Shown in pieces: positions 1 to 7,020 of a DNA stretch of 10,290 nt. The translations under genes and the position numbers were made by a program. The stretch lies in the NCBI GenBank assembly GCA_013205155.1, contig JABMMT010000053.1:1-10290 (forward strand), in the 5' to 3' direction. How positions within the stretch are numbered: the stretch's first letter is position 1; the number at the start of each line of letters is the position of its first letter. This stretch comes from Betaproteobacteria bacterium (GTDB taxonomy: Bacteria; Pseudomonadota; Gammaproteobacteria; Burkholderiales; Burkholderiaceae). Below the pieces are notes generated by a model, which did no database searches, was not told the DNA's origin, and worked only from the letters and a program-made list of their open reading frames with translations.

Positions 1-12
1 ACCTAATGTCAT
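1..12 (-). CDS. Possible first codons of the next bacteriochlorophyll gene (bchH?), cut by window edge
   Basis: After the bchB stop, reading on the minus strand, there are three bases and then an in-frame ATG giving Met-Thr-Leu-Gly before the window ends. In many purple bacteria the gene order is bchN-bchB-bchH, with bchH encoding the large subunit of magnesium chelatase, so this is a reasonable place for its start. Only four codons are visible, no strong ribosome binding site precedes them, and the identity rests wholly on expected gene order. It could equally be a chance ATG. Confidence 0.35.
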
Positions 13-15
13 GAT

Positions 16-1584
16 TTAACTTTTAAAGTGCGCCTTTGCATCATACAAAGTTTCCAACGTGATACTTAAGAGACCCTGCTCCACTGCATAACGCTCCGTA
101 TTTCGCTTAGCTTTGCCTCTGACGAAAAACGGAATTTTATTAAGTTCTTTTTCTGCGTCAGTTTCCCATGAAAGGGATCCATTAGTCGGTTTTATATTAG
201 CGGTAAGCTGTTCTGTATCAACCTTGATGGGACCTGAGGCATGCCCAAGATGGGATGGCATAGCTCCCTCATGAAACTCAAAGTCACCTCTGAACATCCC
301 AATCAAATGCTCTTCTAGACCCATCATTAATGGATGCACCCAGGAGTCAAATAAAACACAGGCACCCTCAAAACCCATTTGCGGGGAGTAGCGCGCAGGA
401 AAATCCTGCACGTGCACTGGCGCTGAAATCACTGCACACGGAATCTGTAATCGTTTAGCAATATGACGCTCCATCTGCGTACCCAAGATTAATTCAGGTT
501 GCAGCTCTGCGATCTTTGCTTCAACCTCTAGATAATCATCAGTAATCATTGCTTCAAGCCCTAATTGCTCAGCAGTCTCACGTACTTCACGAGCTAATTC
601 GCGGCTATAGGTTCCCAGTCCAACTACTTTGAAGCCCATTTCATGAGCAGCTACTTTGGCTGCAGCGATGGCATGGGTGGCATCACCAAAAATAAAGACT
701 CTTTTGTTGGTTAGATAGGTTGAGTCCACCGATAAGGCATACCAACGTGCTTTAGAGGATTGACTGAATTTTTGGACATCACATTCAATGCCTGCTAATT
801 GACAGACTTCAGTGATAAAAGCTTTAGTACCTTTAAATCCAATCGGAATCACTTTTGTAGAAGGCTGACCAAAACTCCTAGTCATCCAAATGGCTGCAGT
901 ATTAGCGGTCTCAGGATACAAATTGACATTAAAGTCTGCTTCATGCAAACGCGCGATATCTGCTGGATTAGCACCCAGAGGTGCAATCACATTCACTTCA
1001 ACTCCTAATTCGCGCAATAAACGTGAAATTTCTTCTACATCATCACGGTGGCGAAATCCTAAAGCAGTAGGACCTAAAATATTACAAGTTGGTTTTGCAT
1101 CTGCCTTTCTTGCGGGGCGTGTTTGACCTGGTGCCAAAATAAATTGCTGACCTAGTAAACGCACCATCTGATAAAAAGTTTCTGCAGCACCCCAATTCTC
1201 TTTCTTTTGATATGCGGGTAATTCAAGAGGCAAAATTGGTACCGGCAAATCTAGAGCAGCTGCCAATCCACCTGGATCATCTTGAATGAGTTCTGCAGTA
1301 CAAGAAGCGCCCACCATTAATAAATCAGGTTTAAAACGGGCATAAGCCGATCTAGCAGCATCTTTAAATAACTCAGCAGTATCTCCACCTAAATCACGAG
1401 CTTGAAAAGTGGTATAGGTTACAGGCGGCCTCTTTTTCATCCGCTCAATCATGGTGAAAAGGAGATCTGCATAAGTATCTCCTTGCGGAGCGTGAAGCAC
1501 GTAATGAACCTTCTCCATTGCTGTAGCAATTCTCATTGCACCAACGTGGGGTGGGCCTTCATAGGTCCAGAGCGTTAACTTCAT
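16..1584 (-). CDS. bchB: Light-independent protochlorophyllide reductase subunit B
   Basis: This is the B subunit of dark-operative protochlorophyllide reductase (DPOR), the nitrogenase-like enzyme that reduces ring D of protochlorophyllide to chlorophyllide in bacteriochlorophyll synthesis. It pairs with BchN to form the catalytic NB heterotetramer; BchL supplies electrons with ATP hydrolysis. The 522 residues match the usual family length. The N-terminus carries the conserved TLWTYEGPPHVGAMR block. Asp36 sits where the unusual aspartate ligand of the NB [4Fe-4S] cluster is found in Rhodobacter BchB. A conserved SVDSTYLT segment (Asp287) probably holds the proposed catalytic aspartate, an assignment I make without an alignment. 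The last ~60 residues form the PCP_red C-terminal domain (WETDAEKELNKIPFFVRGK). The ATG lies in an ATGA overlap with the bchN stop, with AGAGG just upstream, so translation is probably coupled and gives equal subunit amounts. Confidence 0.97.
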   Translation of the reverse strand: MKLTLWTYEGPPHVGAMRIATAMEKVHYVLHAPQGDTYADLLFTMIERMKKRPPVTYTTFQARDLGGDTAELFKDAARSAYARFKPDLLMVGASCTAELIQDDPGGLAAALDLPVPILPLELPAYQKKENWGAAETFYQMVRLLGQQFILAPGQTRPARKADAKPTCNILGPTALGFRHRDDVEEISRLLRELGVEVNVIAPLGANPADIARLHEADFNVNLYPETANTAAIWMTRSFGQPSTKVIPIGFKGTKAFITEVCQLAGIECDVQKFSQSSKARWYALSVDSTYLTNKRVFIFGDATHAIAAAKVAAHEMGFKVVGLGTYSRELAREVRETAEQLGLEAMITDDYLEVEAKIAELQPELILGTQMERHIAKRLQIPCAVISAPVHVQDFPARYSPQMGFEGACVLFDSWVHPLMMGLEEHLIGMFRGDFEFHEGAMPSHLGHASGPIKVDTEQLTANIKPTNGSLSWETDAEKELNKIPFFVRGKAKRNTERYAVEQGLLSITLETLYDAKAHFKS

Positions 1585-2879
1585 ACTTCCTCTGCCATCA
1601 TGAGCTTATTTTTTCTAGTCAAGGGGCGTGCAAATAATTCTGCCAGATCGGCCGCTTGATTGAATCCTTGGATTGGAGTGAAAACGAGCTCAATCGACCA
1701 CTTTGTAGTAAAGCCCTCCGCTTCCAATGGATTGGCTAAACCAAGCCCACAAACAACCATGTCTGGTTGTTGAGCGCGACAACGATCTAATTGATTCTCT
1801 ACATTTTGACCCTCAGACAATTGAGTTTTAGGGTCTAACATCGCCAACTCTTCTGCCATATGCTGACGATGCAAATAAGGAACGCCTACTTCAATCAAGT
1901 TCATACCAAGCTCTCTATTTAAATAACGGGCTAATGGTATTTCTAGCTGAGAATCAGGGAAAAAGAAAATAGATTTGCCTTTTAATATTTCACGATGTGG
2001 TTTAAGAGATTGATTAGCGCGATCTCTTTGTGGAGCAATCACTTTTTCAAAGACATCGGGAGGCACGCCCAATTCTTTAGCTGCGGCTAAGAACCATTTT
2101 TCTGTACCTTCTACGCCTAGCGGAAAAGGTGCGGCAACTCTTTGGGCACCCATGTTCTCCAAGAATCTAGCGGTATCAGTCAGAAATGGTTGAGCCAATA
2201 AATATTTTGTCTTTGGCCCAACGACAATTCTCTGGGTAGATTCACGCGGTGGGAAAAAAGCAAAGGACTTTAAGCCCAGATCTTTAAAGATACGACTAAA
2301 TTGATCTTCGACAACATCAGCCAAACAGCCAACCACTAATAACTCTACTTCATCAGATTCAGTAGACTTGGGTAAGTCTTGTGCGAGTGCAGCTAAACAA
2401 GCATCCTCACCTTGGGTAAAGGTTGTTTCAATACCGCTGCCTGAATAATTAAGAATGCGGACATTAGGTGCAAATGTTTTACCCAAGCGTTGTGCCGCCC
2501 TAGATAAATCTAGCTTAATCACTTCTGAGGGACAAGAACCCACTAAGAATAGGAGTTTGATATCAGGGCGGCGATCCAGTAGTTGCTTTACCACCTTATC
2601 TAACTCATCATTCGCATCCGCAAGACCAGCTAAATCACGATCATCGATGATGGCTGTTGCAAAACGAGGCTCTGCAAAAATCATTACCCCAGCGGCAGAT
2701 TGAATCAAATGAGCGCAAGTACGAGAACCTACCACTAGAAAAAAGGCATCTTGAATTTTGCGATGCAACCAGATAATCCCAGTTAGGCCACAGAAAACCT
2801 CTCGTTGACCGCGCTCCTTTAGGGGCTGGAAATTAATGGGCTGAGAATCAACCACGACTTCTTGGGATACAGAATTCAA
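1581..2879 (-). CDS. bchN: Light-independent protochlorophyllide reductase subunit N (TTG start)
   Basis: BchN is the partner of BchB in the NB component of DPOR. The 432-residue product contains the family blocks KERGQREVFCGLTG, GSRTCAHLIQSAAGV, FAEPRFATAI and LFLVGSCPSEVIKLDLSRAA. Cys30, Cys55 and Cys116 match the three cysteine ligands of the NB [4Fe-4S] cluster (Cys26, 51 and 112 in Rhodobacter, all shifted by four). The start is TTG at 2879-2877. It is well supported: GAGGT lies five to six bases upstream, and the next in-frame Met (residue 66) would remove two cluster cysteines. The stop overlaps the bchB start by four bases. bchN is the first gene of this operon here: bchF, which often precedes bchN in purple bacteria, is not upstream. 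The identity is certain; the start is very likely. Confidence 0.97.
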   Translation of the reverse strand: MNSVSQEVVVDSQPINFQPLKERGQREVFCGLTGIIWLHRKIQDAFFLVVGSRTCAHLIQSAAGVMIFAEPRFATAIIDDRDLAGLADANDELDKVVKQLLDRRPDIKLLFLVGSCPSEVIKLDLSRAAQRLGKTFAPNVRILNYSGSGIETTFTQGEDACLAALAQDLPKSTESDEVELLVVGCLADVVEDQFSRIFKDLGLKSFAFFPPRESTQRIVVGPKTKYLLAQPFLTDTARFLENMGAQRVAAPFPLGVEGTEKWFLAAAKELGVPPDVFEKVIAPQRDRANQSLKPHREILKGKSIFFFPDSQLEIPLARYLNRELGMNLIEVGVPYLHRQHMAEELAMLDPKTQLSEGQNVENQLDRCRAQQPDMVVCGLGLANPLEAEGFTTKWSIELVFTPIQGFNQAADLAELFARPLTRKNKLMMAEEV

Positions 2880-2888
2880 TTCTTACCT
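2880..2888 (-). promoter_or_regulatory. Ribosome binding site supporting the TTG start of bchN
   Basis: Reading on the minus strand, TGAGGTAAGAA lies directly before the TTG. GAGGT is a good Shine-Dalgarno core at normal spacing. It decides the start, because no ATG occurs in a sensible position. Confidence 0.7.
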
Positions 2889-2921
2889 CAGACTTTGCTA
2901 TAAGAAATGAATAGAAAATTG

Positions 2922-2945
2922 AATTGGTTTGTCTTTAAACCAATT
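2922..2945. promoter_or_regulatory. Inverted repeat, candidate operator upstream of bchN
   Basis: AATTGGTTT (2922-2930) and AAACCAATT (2937-2945) are perfect 9-base inverted repeats around a 6-base spacer. The repeat covers the candidate -10 element of the bchN promoter, a usual place for a repressor site. It does not match the TGT-N12-ACA pattern of the photosynthesis repressor PpsR/CrtJ. A leader RNA hairpin is a less likely alternative, because most of the repeat lies at or upstream of the proposed transcription start. The regulator is unknown. Confidence 0.45.
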
Positions 2946-2961
2946 TCAAAAAGGGGGTCAA
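2934..2961 (-). promoter_or_regulatory. Candidate sigma-70 promoter for the bchNB operon
   Basis: On the minus strand TTGACC (2961-2956, five of six consensus bases) is followed after 16 bases by TTTAAA (2939-2934, four of six). Transcription would begin near 2927, leaving a leader of about 48 bases before the bchN start. The match was made by eye and the -10 is imperfect. Its position in the only sizeable gap upstream of bchN supports it. Confidence 0.35.
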
Positions 2962-3008
2962 GCCAAAAATAAGTCATACCGTAAAACGTTGATCTATAGA
3001 TGCCTTAG

Positions 3009-3031
3009 TAAAAGCCTCTTGGGGGGTTTTA
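3009..3031 (+). other. Hairpin with A-run and T-run flanks in the bchN upstream region
   Basis: TAAAA and TTTTA frame an inner CCTC/GGGG pairing (one G-T pair) around a 3-base loop, with one G-G mismatch. It resembles a short factor-independent terminator reading rightward, but no plus-strand gene ends nearby. On the minus strand the stem is weaker. Its role is unclear. Confidence 0.3.
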
Positions 3032-3105
3032 GATATAAGTGTTTACACCGATTAAATGGCGTTTAATGGTGTCCTGAGCTATTAGAAGGGCTATTTTGGG
3101 TCCAA

Positions 3106-3141
3106 GAAAAACCCCAAACACTTCAATATTGTGGGGCTTTT
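3106..3141 (-). terminator. Likely terminator of the 67-residue membrane protein gene
   Basis: On the minus strand CCCCA (3136-3132) pairs with TGGGG (3116-3112) across a 15-base loop and is followed by TTTTT. The flanking AAAA and TTTT runs extend the stem past one mismatch. It lies about 20 bases after the stop of the gene at 3162-3365 and would keep that transcript out of the bchN operon. Confidence 0.5.
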
Positions 3142-3161
3142 GATGGGTTCAGAGTTGGCTT

Positions 3162-3365
3162 TTATCGCTGAGATTTAAGCAATGCCTTAAAAGTCAGAAC
3201 ACTGAGAGAGATTGCAATTCCAAATGAAACTAGCAGCATGGCAAATTTAGATTGGGCCTGGCCAGAAGGAAAAATCAGATAAAAAGCCACGGTAATGCTA
3301 ATCACCATGCCGCAAAATCCAGCTATTTTAGAAATCGCATCTCTCTTATCATGAAATTTCATCAT
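3162..3365 (-). CDS. Small two-helix membrane protein, unknown function
   Basis: This encodes a 67-residue protein with a charged N-terminus (MMKFHDKRDAISK) and two hydrophobic segments, about residues 15-33 and 41-60, joined by a short polar loop (PSGQAQSK). It ends in a basic tail (KALLKSQR). It probably sits in the inner membrane. I do not recognise a family. The gene is convincing despite its size: AAGGA lies eight bases before the first of two tandem ATG codons, and a terminator follows the stop. It is alone between the photosynthesis operon and a dehydrogenase gene, with a 146-base gap upstream. That gap holds two TGCATCA direct repeats 11 bases apart (3424-3430 and 3435-3441) and no clear promoter. 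Whether it has any part in photosynthesis cannot be told from the sequence. Confidence 0.7.
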   Translation of the reverse strand: MMKFHDKRDAISKIAGFCGMVISITVAFYLIFPSGQAQSKFAMLLVSFGIAISLSVLTFKALLKSQR

Positions 3366-3511
3366 GCTTTGTATCCTTTCAAGGTTTTATCTTCTGCACA
3401 CTAGGTCTTCATCAGATCCTCAGTGCATCACCAATGCATCAGAACTCTTTTGCTGAGAAAACTTTAAACCCCGTCATTACTTGAGTCAAGATCTCTAGGG
3501 TAAACCCTTGA

Positions 3512-4486
3512 TTAAATGAGATTTTTTTTTATTTCTAACATGCCCTCCTCCATTCCATAGAGCGGCTCATAGTCCAATTGCTCTTTAGCCTTAGCTATCG
3601 AGATAGAAAACGGGTGCGCCATTAAATGGACCATCTCCCGAATTAAAGGCGGCTCTCCACGCAGCGGTAAGTAGTTCCAACCATTTTCGGTAAAGCGCGC
3701 TAACGGCCAGGCCAAGAAACGGGGAATGGATAAAGTGGGCACTTTGTAATGGCCTGCCAAAAGCCTTCTACTCATCCATTGCCTAAATGGAACTGGCGGA
3801 CCATCGCTAATAAAAAAACTTTCTCGGTTTGCTTTAGATAGCAGCGCTTTATTAACTGCTTCGCACAGGTTGTAAATGTTGCAAGTGGAAAAAAGGTAAT
3901 CACCCTGATTAAACCAACCAAATTGATTCAAGTTAGCAGCCTGACCTAAGATGCGATCAATCAGATCGCCTTTACCCCAAATCGAGGCAGGCCTCAGACT
4001 TATAGTTCGAAAAGGCTCATCTCCAGCAGCCAGAACATACTCTTCTGCCAAGGACTTGCTATGGCTATAGGGAAATTTTTGTAGGGATGGCAAAGCGCGC
4101 GATTCGCAAACATCTATATTGGGAATGGATGGGGCTTTAGCAATTGATGCATCACTCATATAGATAAACTGCGGAACTCGAGCTTGCTTTGCTGACTTCA
4201 GAATATTTTGTGTCATGAGCACATTAGTCTCATGCAAGTCTTTTTCGCAATTCCATAACTTCATTTGGGCAGCACAATGAATCACACTATCGATACCTTG
4301 TAGTTGCTTGGCTAAGCTGTAGACATCATTTAAGTCGCCTGACCAGACTTCAATATTGTTTGACGATTTGTTATTGAGCATCTGCGGTGAGCGGTAGTGC
4401 GCAACGATCTTATGACCTGCTGACGCTAAAAACTGAGTCAAATGACTTCCCACAAAACCACTGGCCCCCGTCAAAAAGATTTTCAT
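3512..4486 (-). CDS. NAD(P)-dependent epimerase/dehydratase (extended short-chain dehydrogenase family)
   Basis: The 324-residue protein has an N-terminal Rossmann fold with the nucleotide motif TGASGFVG at residues 6-13, an acidic residue in SGDL (Asp51), and the HCAAQ strand end at 70-74. The active-site pair is Tyr140 and Lys144 (YSHSK), with Ser112 a plausible third member. RPASIWGKGD at 165-174 is typical of the extended SDR group that includes sugar-nucleotide epimerases and 3-beta-hydroxysteroid dehydrogenase-like enzymes. The substrate cannot be named; the HCAA and RPASIWG blocks lean toward the latter group. No clear Shine-Dalgarno precedes the ATG. The small membrane protein gene at 4537-4788 ends 50 bases upstream on the same strand, so the two may be co-transcribed. 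An A9 run near the 3' end encodes the Lys-Lys-Asn of the C-terminus. Confidence 0.88.
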   Translation of the reverse strand: MKIFLTGASGFVGSHLTQFLASAGHKIVAHYRSPQMLNNKSSNNIEVWSGDLNDVYSLAKQLQGIDSVIHCAAQMKLWNCEKDLHETNVLMTQNILKSAKQARVPQFIYMSDASIAKAPSIPNIDVCESRALPSLQKFPYSHSKSLAEEYVLAAGDEPFRTISLRPASIWGKGDLIDRILGQAANLNQFGWFNQGDYLFSTCNIYNLCEAVNKALLSKANRESFFISDGPPVPFRQWMSRRLLAGHYKVPTLSIPRFLAWPLARFTENGWNYLPLRGEPPLIREMVHLMAHPFSISIAKAKEQLDYEPLYGMEEGMLEIKKNLI

Positions 4487-4536
4487 AAACTGATATAGAT
4501 AGGTAAGGAATGTAGCCTAAACAAAATATTGACTGC

Positions 4537-4788
4537 TCATTTACTAAACCACTGACCAAGAAATAGTGCTGATCTTCCGTAGTAATAAGCTATGGCTAGC
4601 AACACCTTTGGTGAGAGCGCAATAATCGAAATCAGTAGCAAGGGAATAAAAGACCAATGTTGAGTAGACCCATAACCCCCCAATACAATCAGCACAAGAA
4701 AAATCAGCTTGCGCACTTCACCACGAGGTAGCCAGGGACTGCTCTTATATATAGGTTCTCTATTACTCGTGAAACTTTCGTCTGTCAT
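4537..4788 (-). CDS. Small two-helix membrane protein, unknown function
   Basis: This encodes an 83-residue protein with a polar N-terminus (about residues 1-26, including SSPWLPRGEVRK). Two hydrophobic segments follow, roughly 27-40 and 46-68, separated by a short GSTQHW turn, and the tail is aromatic (YYYGRSALFLGQWFSK). I do not recognise a family. AGGA lies very close to the ATG (two bases between), short but usable. It is the first gene of a probable two-gene unit with the dehydrogenase at 3512-4486, and diverges from the ABC transporter across a 71-base AT-rich gap. That arrangement suggests, but does not show, a shared envelope or lipid-related job. Confidence 0.65.
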   Translation of the reverse strand: MTDESFTSNREPIYKSSPWLPRGEVRKLIFLVLIVLGGYGSTQHWSFIPLLLISIIALSPKVLLAIAYYYGRSALFLGQWFSK

Positions 4789-4859
4789 GTTCCTGATATC
4801 GCTAAAAATACAAATCTAATCGAAGTAAACTATCATAGATAATTATTAGGGATTCTTCA
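4789..4859. promoter_or_regulatory. Short divergent promoter region
   Basis: These 71 very AT-rich bases must hold start signals for both the minus-strand small membrane gene and the plus-strand ABC transporter, unless transcripts enter from outside. On the plus strand GATAAT (4838-4843) is a good -10, but no convincing -35 lies 16 to 18 bases upstream. AGGG eight bases before 4860 is the ABC ribosome binding site. Confidence 0.35.
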
Positions 4860-6632
4860 ATGACTAAGCAGAGCAACAAGACTAATCCCCGTGGGTTTCG
4901 CACCTTAGCAGCGCTTCTTCCTTTTTTAAAGCCATATAAAAAGCAATTTGTATTGGCAATCTTTAGCTTAGTACTCGCTGCAAGCGCAACATTAGCCGTC
5001 CCGCTCTCTTTTAGGCAAATCATCGATTTGGGGTTTAACACTAATAGCGGTAACCAAATTAATACGACTTTTTTAACTTTATTTATTGTTGCTTGCTTAG
5101 TCGCCTTAGGAACGTCTCTTCGTTTTTATATGGTCTCATGGTTAGGCGAAAAAATTACGACCGATATTCGCTCAAGCGTCTATAGCCACGTTATTAAACA
5201 AAGTCCTGAGTTCTTTGAATCTACTCACAGCGGCGAAATACTATCACGCCTTAATACAGATACGGTTCTGATTCAAACATTAATTGGCACTAGTGTCTCA
5301 ATGGCAATCAGAAATATTCTGTTACTGATGGGTGGTTTAGTCATGATGTTCATCACTAGTCCAAATTTATCGGTGCTCATTTTTGCCACACTACTGATCA
5401 CTATTGTTCCCACCATGGTCATGGGCAGACGAGTAAGAAAACTCTCCCGAAATTCACAAGATAAGATTGCTGATGCCTCTGCTTTAGCAGGAGAAAAATT
5501 GAATGCAATCCCTACGATTCAATCATTCACAAATGAAAAAATAGAAATCAATCGATTTAATCAATCGATTCACATTGCTCTTGATGCTGCCATTAATCGG
5601 ACACGAGCAAGATCTTTGCTCACCTTCGTTGCTATTTTATTTGGCTTCACTAGTATTATTTTAGTTCTCTGGCTTGGTGCTTATAGAGTCATGGATAATC
5701 AGATTACTGCTGGAGAACTGTCCCAATTTATTTTGTATGCCGTGATTGTTGCAGGCGCTATAGCTGGCATTTCTGAAGTGATAGGCGATACCCAAAGAGC
5801 GATTGGTGCAAGCGATCGCCTTCTTGAGCTCTTAAGTGTCAAATCCTCTATTCAAGATTTAGCAATCGTCAAATCGATCCTCAAAGTGAATACTGCTGGC
5901 ATTGGAGTTCAAATACAAAATCTGTGCTTTCACTATCCATCCAATCAAAATAGTGTTTTATCAAATGTGTCTCTAGAGATTAAACCCGGCGAAAGAGTGG
6001 CGATTGTGGGGCCCTCAGGCGCTGGTAAGACTACGCTCTTTCAACTATTACAACGCTTCTATGATCCTATTAGCGGTGAAATTCTTTTTAATGACATCAA
6101 TATTCAAGACCTTCAACTTGAGGCACTGAGAAAAATGATTGGTGTTGTACCGCAAGATATTGTCATTTTTTCAGATAATGCAATGGAAAATATTCGTTTT
6201 GGTAGATCAGATGCGACCGATGAGGAAGTGCTCTCTGCGGCACGCCTTGCCATAGCAGATGAGTTTATTTCTAAGCTGCCAGAGGGCTATCAAAGTTTCT
6301 TAGGCGATCGAGGTATCCGTTTATCTGGGGGACAAAAGCAGCGGATTGCAATTGCAAGAGTCTTGTTAAAAAATCCGGCTTTATTGCTACTGGATGAAGC
6401 GACTAGTGCATTAGATGCTGAGTCTGAATTACACGTTCAGCGCGCCCTTGAGGCTGCTATGGATCACCGGACCACCATTGTGATTGCGCATCGACTATCA
6501 ACAGTAAAGCAGGCCGATAAAATTCTGGTGTTAGAAAATGGGCGGATCATCGAAACTGGTACCCATGCTGATTTAATTCAACGTAGTGGTCTTTATGCCC
6601 GTTTGGCAAAACTTCAATTTACGGATCAGTAA
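4860..6632 (+). CDS. ABC exporter half-transporter (MsbA/ABCB type, fused membrane and ATPase domains)
   Basis: The 590-residue protein is a complete half-transporter working as a dimer in the inner membrane. Residues about 25-315 form the ABC type 1 exporter membrane domain with roughly six helices (around 30-50, 70-92, 145-165, 170-188, 252-274 and 288-305). Residues 350-585 form the ATPase domain: Walker A GPSGAGKTT at 384-392, Q-loop Gln432, signature LSGGQKQR at 488-495, Walker B LLLLDEATS at 508-516 with catalytic Glu513, and H-loop His544. All key residues are intact. The overall layout fits the ABCB/MsbA/multidrug group; the cargo (lipid, peptide or drug) cannot be deduced. AGGG lies eight bases before the ATG. 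Its 3' end overlaps the convergent cysteine-cluster gene by 14 bases. Confidence 0.93.
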   Translation: MTKQSNKTNPRGFRTLAALLPFLKPYKKQFVLAIFSLVLAASATLAVPLSFRQIIDLGFNTNSGNQINTTFLTLFIVACLVALGTSLRFYMVSWLGEKITTDIRSSVYSHVIKQSPEFFESTHSGEILSRLNTDTVLIQTLIGTSVSMAIRNILLLMGGLVMMFITSPNLSVLIFATLLITIVPTMVMGRRVRKLSRNSQDKIADASALAGEKLNAIPTIQSFTNEKIEINRFNQSIHIALDAAINRTRARSLLTFVAILFGFTSIILVLWLGAYRVMDNQITAGELSQFILYAVIVAGAIAGISEVIGDTQRAIGASDRLLELLSVKSSIQDLAIVKSILKVNTAGIGVQIQNLCFHYPSNQNSVLSNVSLEIKPGERVAIVGPSGAGKTTLFQLLQRFYDPISGEILFNDINIQDLQLEALRKMIGVVPQDIVIFSDNAMENIRFGRSDATDEEVLSAARLAIADEFISKLPEGYQSFLGDRGIRLSGGQKQRIAIARVLLKNPALLLLDEATSALDAESELHVQRALEAAMDHRTTIVIAHRLSTVKQADKILVLENGRIIETGTHADLIQRSGLYARLAKLQFTDQ

Positions 6633-6978
6633 CTAAAAATAGAGATTCATTTAGTCTTTTTTGTTTAGCGACCTCTTGGAGTCTCTGACAATCAACATTG
6701 ATTGTTCCATCGTCATTGATAATATTAAATTCTCGGCAAGGGCTTGGTCGATGTTCGTAAATAGAACAACGATATCCTTCCTCTTTACTATGCTTCAAGG
6801 CTGTACAAGGCGCCCCACCCTTCTCCGTGCCTTTCATGCAAGCAAGATGTTGTGAGATCTTGGTAGTGAATTCTGCTGGAACAATGCCTGTTCCGTTACC
6901 CTCTATTTCTCCGTGATAAAAACTCACTCGAAAATGTTGGCAGCACTGGCCGCATTCAAAACAAGGATTTGATGTCAT
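6619..6978 (-). CDS. YkgJ-family cysteine-cluster protein
   Basis: This 119-residue soluble protein has nine cysteines. Cys6, 9, 12 and 13 form a CxxCxxCC motif; Cys47, 58, 71, 81 and 97 follow. The segment CSIYEHRPSPCREF (71-84) is the hallmark of the YkgJ/UPF0153 cysteine-cluster family, thought to bind zinc or an iron-sulfur centre. Its molecular role is not established. The length suits the short members of the family. There is no Shine-Dalgarno before the ATG; instead TATAAA ends seven bases upstream on the minus strand, so transcription could begin almost at the ATG and give a leaderless message, although no -35 is seen. The yqhA gene lies 65 bases upstream on the same strand and may share a transcript with it. 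Its last 14 bases overlap the end of the ABC transporter gene. Confidence 0.88.
   Translation of the reverse strand: MTSNPCFECGQCCQHFRVSFYHGEIEGNGTGIVPAEFTTKISQHLACMKGTEKGGAPCTALKHSKEEGYRCSIYEHRPSPCREFNIINDDGTINVDCQRLQEVAKQKRLNESLFLVTDP
6632..6662 (+). terminator. Possible weak terminator of the ABC gene, inside the opposing gene
   Basis: ACTAAA (6632-6637) can pair with TTTAGT (6650-6655) across a 12-base loop, followed by C and six T. The stem is short and AT-only in its core, so termination may be inefficient. It begins at the ABC stop codon and lies in the coding sequence of the convergent gene at 6619-6978. Confidence 0.35.
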
Positions 6979-7020
6979 TCAGTGTTTTATACGCTCATTG
7001 AAAACATTTTAGGACTGCAA

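Noticed and set aside
799..1126. Two plus-strand open frames inside bchB
   Set aside because: They are antisense to strongly conserved bchB sequence, have no ribosome sites and look like no known protein.
2455..2703. Plus-strand open frame inside bchN
   Set aside because: It is a shadow of conserved BchN codons, with no start signal.
2907..2972. Plus-strand 21-codon frame upstream of bchN (MNRKLNW...)
   Set aside because: It has no ribosome site, is very short, and lies over the inverted repeat and promoter candidate.
2989..3002. FNR-type box beginning TTGAT
   Set aside because: The right half reads AGATG instead of ATCAA, so only one half-site is present.
2880..3161. PpsR/CrtJ site TGT-N12-ACA upstream of bchN
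   Set aside because: Each TGT and ACA in the region was checked by eye; none has its partner at the correct distance. GTGTTTACAC at 3039-3048 is a short palindrome of different spacing.
3491..3530. Plus-strand hairpin ATCTC/GAGAT followed by nine T at the end of the dehydrogenase gene
   Set aside because: No plus-strand gene precedes it and on the minus strand the T-run becomes A-run inside coding sequence; it cannot terminate the dehydrogenase transcript.
4802..5041. Minus-strand open frame across the ABC transporter start
   Set aside because: It is antisense to the ABC N-terminus and has no start signal or recognisable content.
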